This document shows positions 4,323-7,430 of a DNA stretch of 7,430 nt, piece after piece. Under the pieces are notes generated by a model. That model was not told the origin of the DNA, made no database searches, and worked only from the letters and a program-made list of their open reading frames with translations. Origin of the DNA: Fidelibacterota bacterium UBA2125 (GTDB lineage: Bacteria > Fidelibacterota > Marinisomatia > Marinisomatales > S15-B10). Within the stretch, counting starts at the first letter, position 1. Each line of letters starts with the position of its first letter. The translations under genes were made by a program, and so were the position numbers. The stretch spans positions 1 through 7,430 of the forward strand of contig DCXX01000044.1 of NCBI GenBank assembly GCA_002329125.1, read 5' to 3'.

Positions 4323-6584
4323 ATGGACAGAGGTCGAATTCGTATTAAGGCCCTCCCATACGCCTGTACTTTTTTTCTCTCAATTCTGGCGGCTCAAGAT
4401 ATTACTGTTGAGGGAACAGTAATCGACGATATTTCAGGAGTAGCCGTCAGTGGTGTGAATATATTTTTGGCCGATAGTGATCTTGGCACTGTGTCAGACA
4501 CAAATGGCATTTTTTCACTAATAATTCCCGAATCTCTAAGCATGAGGGAAGTAGTCTTTTCATATATAGGTTACCGTCAACAAACTATTCCTGTTATGGC
4601 GATAAAGAGCAAAGCTGTAATACGACTTGAGCCCACAGTCATACCCATGCAGCAGGTAGGAGTAACAGGAACGGGGAGAAGTTTGGAGATCCAGAAAGAC
4701 ATTCCACAGCCCATTTCTGTCATTGAATCTAAAACTTTTGAACTCAGAGGTTTTACAGATGCGGGTGACCTTCTCCGTACTGATCATACCGTTCAACTGA
4801 ATGAGAACATCAGCGGAAAGAAGACAGTCAACATACGTGGTGGCAATGCTGATGAGGTAGCCATTCTTTATAACGGCGTTAGGATGAACAGTGAATTCGA
4901 TAACATCTTCGATATTGCACTGGTAGACCTTCAAAATGTTGATCACCTGGAAGTGATCCGGGGAAGCAACTCCGTTCTGTATGGTGCCGAAGCATTCTCT
5001 GGGATCATTAACATTGTTCCGAAACTGGTTCCGGAAAAGACACTTTCGTTCAACCAGCACTTCGGTACCTATCAGTCAGGTAGATGGTCTGCCCATCTGG
5101 GCAAGAAATTTGACAGATTCAGCTCCGCCTACAGTTTGAACCGCGGTGCTTATTTTCGTCAATTTGAAGGAAGGGGTAATGACGAGTCACTTGAGAACAA
5201 TTCTGATCAGCACAATCTAACTTTCACATATCTATTGGATGGTAACAATCCCAACGAGCCCGGAAATCAGCTATCGTCCACACTTTTACTTTCGCACCGG
5301 TTGTATAAAGACCATCGTTTCAACGATAGTGTGGAAAACGAGAACATGGTAACAATCCTGCACTACTCAGGCGCCGTGGGCCCCCTTCCAGCGGTTTCAG
5401 CAAAAGTAAGTCAGCATCAGATCAGCGAAGACCAGAATCTGGCGGTCAACACCGGAAATCTGGACAGATCCCTGAAGAGTAATGCTAACCGGTTCTCATT
5501 CAGATCTACGAACACACTTAAACCACTTGAGGCCACCTCAGTTCTCCAACTGGAGCAGTCGGACTTGGACTACCGTGATCACCGTTCTTTTTCTCACATC
5601 CACCAAGTTGGGTTGGAAAGCGCACAGTTCTCCCGCACTAAAATAGGAGCAGCCGTTGTTGCAAAATTGCTTTTGTCTGATGTGGATGAGGGTACCCGAT
5701 TTTCCGATGTCAGTGTCAGTGTTCGGCGCGATAAAATTATCGACAGTCAGAAAGAGGCCGTACTCAGGGGAGGATTCGACAATCCTGAGCTGAATGACCT
5801 GGGACTTTTTGATACAAGGTCATGGGATAATACCATCATGAAATTTTCCACGTCGTTGATCGGCGGCAGTGAGAAGTTCGCTGTCCGTTCTTACTTCAAT
5901 TTTGGTACCAGTTACAAATATCCCACTCTGCTTCAGCAGATCAGCGGCACAATGTTAAACGGGATTCTTTTCGCTTCTTCCGCATTGAATCCCGAGAAGA
6001 ATCAAAATTTTGAACTGGGCCTTCATTCCTCGAGACTGATCACCGGTTCGGAAACTCTGGATGCCTTCGATATGACGGTAAACCTTTTTCAAAACGATTA
6101 TGAGAACAAGATGCGTATCAGCTATCCCATCGGCATTCCCGTAGCTTTCTACGACAATATTGACTTTGCCAAGATCAGCGGTTATGAAATAAAAAGCACC
6201 ATTCACCTTTTCAACAGATCAACTTCCGCAGATTTGGCTCTGGCCAGTTACAATATCCCGGAAAAGGGTGCCTTCCCTTTTAAATCGGAAGTTAAGGTGA
6301 CAGCTAATCTGAATGTTGACTATAAAGGGTGGTCACTCCAGGTCCACGGTTTTGGTGAAAGTGAACAGATCGGCTGGATGCGGCAAGATCTAGGTCACCT
6401 TTTTGAAGTAACACTTCCTTCCCAAAAAAATGTGGACATCCATTTGAGCAAGTCAATTCATCTGAGAAACCTGGAGGGATTCGCCAACTTAAGCGGGTAC
6501 AATCTCCGTAATAAAAGTACCGTATTAGAAGGACTCATCCTTCGCGACAGGCGCATCTATTTCTCATTTGGATTCAAACTATGA
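4323..6584 (+). CDS. TonB-dependent outer-membrane receptor with CarboxypepD_reg-like domain
   Basis: This is an outer-membrane beta-barrel that takes up a ligand using TonB energy. Counting from the ATG at 4323 it has 753 residues. Residues 1-24 are a signal peptide (hydrophobic YACTFFLSILAA). Residues 26-105 are a carboxypeptidase-regulatory-like beta-sandwich (DITVEGTVIDD, VSDTNGIFSL, SYIGYRQQTI). The plug follows at about 112-235, with VNIRGGNADEVAILYNGVR, VDHLEVIRGSNSVLYGAEA and FSGIINIVPK. The rest is the barrel, ending in the aromatic strand RRIYFSFGFKL expected for outer-membrane insertion. The in-frame ATG at 4278 is rejected because it abuts the terminator T-tract, lies before the -10 box and would put 15 non-signal residues in front. 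No riboswitch or Fur-like site is evident, so the ligand is unknown. The next gene starts 1 nt after the stop. Confidence 0.93.
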   Translation: MDRGRIRIKALPYACTFFLSILAAQDITVEGTVIDDISGVAVSGVNIFLADSDLGTVSDTNGIFSLIIPESLSMREVVFSYIGYRQQTIPVMAIKSKAVIRLEPTVIPMQQVGVTGTGRSLEIQKDIPQPISVIESKTFELRGFTDAGDLLRTDHTVQLNENISGKKTVNIRGGNADEVAILYNGVRMNSEFDNIFDIALVDLQNVDHLEVIRGSNSVLYGAEAFSGIINIVPKLVPEKTLSFNQHFGTYQSGRWSAHLGKKFDRFSSAYSLNRGAYFRQFEGRGNDESLENNSDQHNLTFTYLLDGNNPNEPGNQLSSTLLLSHRLYKDHRFNDSVENENMVTILHYSGAVGPLPAVSAKVSQHQISEDQNLAVNTGNLDRSLKSNANRFSFRSTNTLKPLEATSVLQLEQSDLDYRDHRSFSHIHQVGLESAQFSRTKIGAAVVAKLLLSDVDEGTRFSDVSVSVRRDKIIDSQKEAVLRGGFDNPELNDLGLFDTRSWDNTIMKFSTSLIGGSEKFAVRSYFNFGTSYKYPTLLQQISGTMLNGILFASSALNPEKNQNFELGLHSSRLITGSETLDAFDMTVNLFQNDYENKMRISYPIGIPVAFYDNIDFAKISGYEIKSTIHLFNRSTSADLALASYNIPEKGAFPFKSEVKVTANLNVDYKGWSLQVHGFGESEQIGWMRQDLGHLFEVTLPSQKNVDIHLSKSIHLRNLEGFANLSGYNLRNKSTVLEGLILRDRRIYFSFGFKL

Positions 6585-6585
6585 T

Positions 6586-7425
6586 ATGAAAATCAATTTG
6601 ACTCCACTTGTGATCACGGTGCTCACTTTGTGTACATGCACCAAGAATCCGTTTAATAATAACGGCTCCGTTTCCGACCATTACAGTATAAAAGGAATTG
6701 TAGAACTGGAGGATGGTGAAAATCCGGAAAGTCTTTACGTCTGGCTGGAGATAATAAACATCGGCACCTGGACTGACACCACTGGTCAATTCATCCTATC
6801 ACTCCCCCATACAGGAAGTTCAGAAGGGGGACAGAATGGTCAATTCTCCCTTTACGCATACGCTGCGAACTATCAGCACGAAAGAACTATTGTCAAGGTC
6901 ATCGATGGGCAGTTTGTCCCCGGAGAAGGGGGGCTAGATAATAAGGGCGAACTGAGAGCACCTCTAACCCTGGGAAAACGTCTCAATATCTCCACAACCG
7001 TCATGCCATCTATTCTGGAGCCGCTTATCAATCAGACTGCTGAAGTTACTGTTACACTGAATCCTTTGGATCAACAGGTGACCGTACAATCGAGACGCGC
7101 TATTGTAAACAGGGCGACGGCCTATACAGGTCTATTTATAGTGAACGAGAACGAGGAAGTGGTGCATAAAGAAGATATTGAATCGGCTCGCATGGCCGAT
7201 GAACCGGTTGGAATCAATGTTAAGACGTGGGTCATACCCATGGATGCGAGCTCCTCAAATCTGGCCCCCGGCGAATACAGTGTAGTACCTTATCTTCTTG
7301 TGAAATCAGATGCGCCGCCTGGTCTGCTTGAGTCCATGGGAAAGGAGCTTCTTGAATTCTCACCCGATTATCTCCGCCTCCCCATGAAACGGAAGGACGG
7401 CACCATAACAATTACCGGCGGTTAA
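6586..7425 (+). CDS. Putative lipoprotein coupled to the TonB receptor
   Basis: A 279-residue exported protein of unknown function. The N-terminus MKINLTPLVITVLTLCTC is a signal sequence ending in two Cys (16 and 18), either of which could be lipidated, though neither lipobox is ideal. The part after it (residues about 30-75, YSIKGIVELEDG and WTDTTGQFILSLP) resembles a carboxypeptidase-regulatory-like beta-sandwich. The remainder is predicted beta-rich without a known motif. It is too short and lacks the helical repeats for SusD. The ATG at 6586 follows the receptor stop by one base (TGATATG), and no Shine-Dalgarno site is seen, so translation is probably coupled. A TTG at 6568 extends the frame into the receptor gene but gives a worse signal peptide. 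It is most likely an envelope partner of the receptor. Confidence 0.72.
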   Translation: MKINLTPLVITVLTLCTCTKNPFNNNGSVSDHYSIKGIVELEDGENPESLYVWLEIINIGTWTDTTGQFILSLPHTGSSEGGQNGQFSLYAYAANYQHERTIVKVIDGQFVPGEGGLDNKGELRAPLTLGKRLNISTTVMPSILEPLINQTAEVTVTLNPLDQQVTVQSRRAIVNRATAYTGLFIVNENEEVVHKEDIESARMADEPVGINVKTWVIPMDASSSNLAPGEYSVVPYLLVKSDAPPGLLESMGKELLEFSPDYLRLPMKRKDGTITITGG

Positions 7426-7430
7426 CCGCC
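7417..7430. repeat. Perfect 14-bp inverted repeat at the window end
   Basis: GGCGGTTAACCGCC is a perfect palindrome covering the stop codon of the lipoprotein gene and ending at the last base. It could be the start of a longer terminator hairpin that continues outside the window (the preceding bases are ATTACC), or a binding site. Confidence 0.5.

Noticed and set aside
4560..5060. 166-codon reading frame on the minus strand
   Set aside because: It lies opposite the plug domain of the receptor, has no ribosome site and shows no recognisable protein features.
6568..6585. TTG start of the lipoprotein gene inside the receptor gene
   Set aside because: The ATG at 6586 gives a cleaner Lys-containing signal peptide and a tight stop-start junction.

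Overview
The window looks like a piece of a moderately AT-rich bacterial chromosome, most likely from the Fibrobacteres-Chlorobi-Bacteroidetes (FCB) side of the tree. A Marinimicrobia-like marine lineage is my best guess, but this is inference. The grounds are a TonB-dependent receptor with an N-terminal carboxypeptidase-regulatory-like domain, single-RRM and GAF-SpoIIE proteins, tRNA genes without encoded CCA, and promoters whose -10 region reads TAAATT(TG), close to the TAnnTTTG element known from Bacteroidetes. No transposase, integrase, CRISPR array or phage gene was seen.

Layout. Positions 1-936 (+) hold the 3' part of a GAF-SpoIIE/PP2C phosphatase gene. A tRNA-Cys(GCA) on the minus strand (961-1034) and a 63-residue acidic hypothetical gene on the plus strand (1139-1330) follow. 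From 3589 down to 1350 runs a compact minus-strand unit: a metallophosphatase/5'-nucleotidase-like exported protein (3589-2441), a membrane-anchored rhodanese (2444-1953), a MauE/DoxX-like membrane protein (1952-1506), tRNA-Gly(GCC) (1452-1380) and an intrinsic terminator (1375-1350). On the plus strand come tRNA-Ala(GGC) (3686-3758), a 214-nt gap, an RRM RNA-binding protein (3973-4218) with a strong terminator, a TonB-dependent receptor (4323-6584) and a coupled putative lipoprotein (6586-7425). The last bases form an inverted repeat that may be the start of a terminator.

Main discovery. The 5'-nucleotidase-like gene appears broken by an in-frame TGA at 3445-3443, but the reading frame is the same on both sides. 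The TGA sits where a conserved Cys is expected (Pro-Cys-Gly-X, just before Gly-Gly-Leu-Pro-Arg). Eighteen nucleotides after it is a GGTCT apical loop on a GC-rich stem, the same loop and the same spacing as the bacterial SECIS of E. coli fdhF as I recall it. The simplest reading is a selenoprotein of 382 residues with Sec at position 49 in a Cys-Gly-Sec motif. It is co-transcribed with two proteins that also carry Cys motifs (a rhodanese with CSGGECD, a MauE-like protein with CGC). Together they suggest an envelope selenium/sulfur redox module whose substrate is unknown.

Second theme. Promoter-like sequences with the same TAAATT -10 hexamer precede tRNA-Cys, tRNA-Gly and the selenoprotein operon. 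At the selenoprotein gene and the TonB receptor gene the -10 lies only 6-7 nt before the ATG, which predicts leaderless mRNAs. The RRM and 63-residue genes instead have clear Shine-Dalgarno sites.
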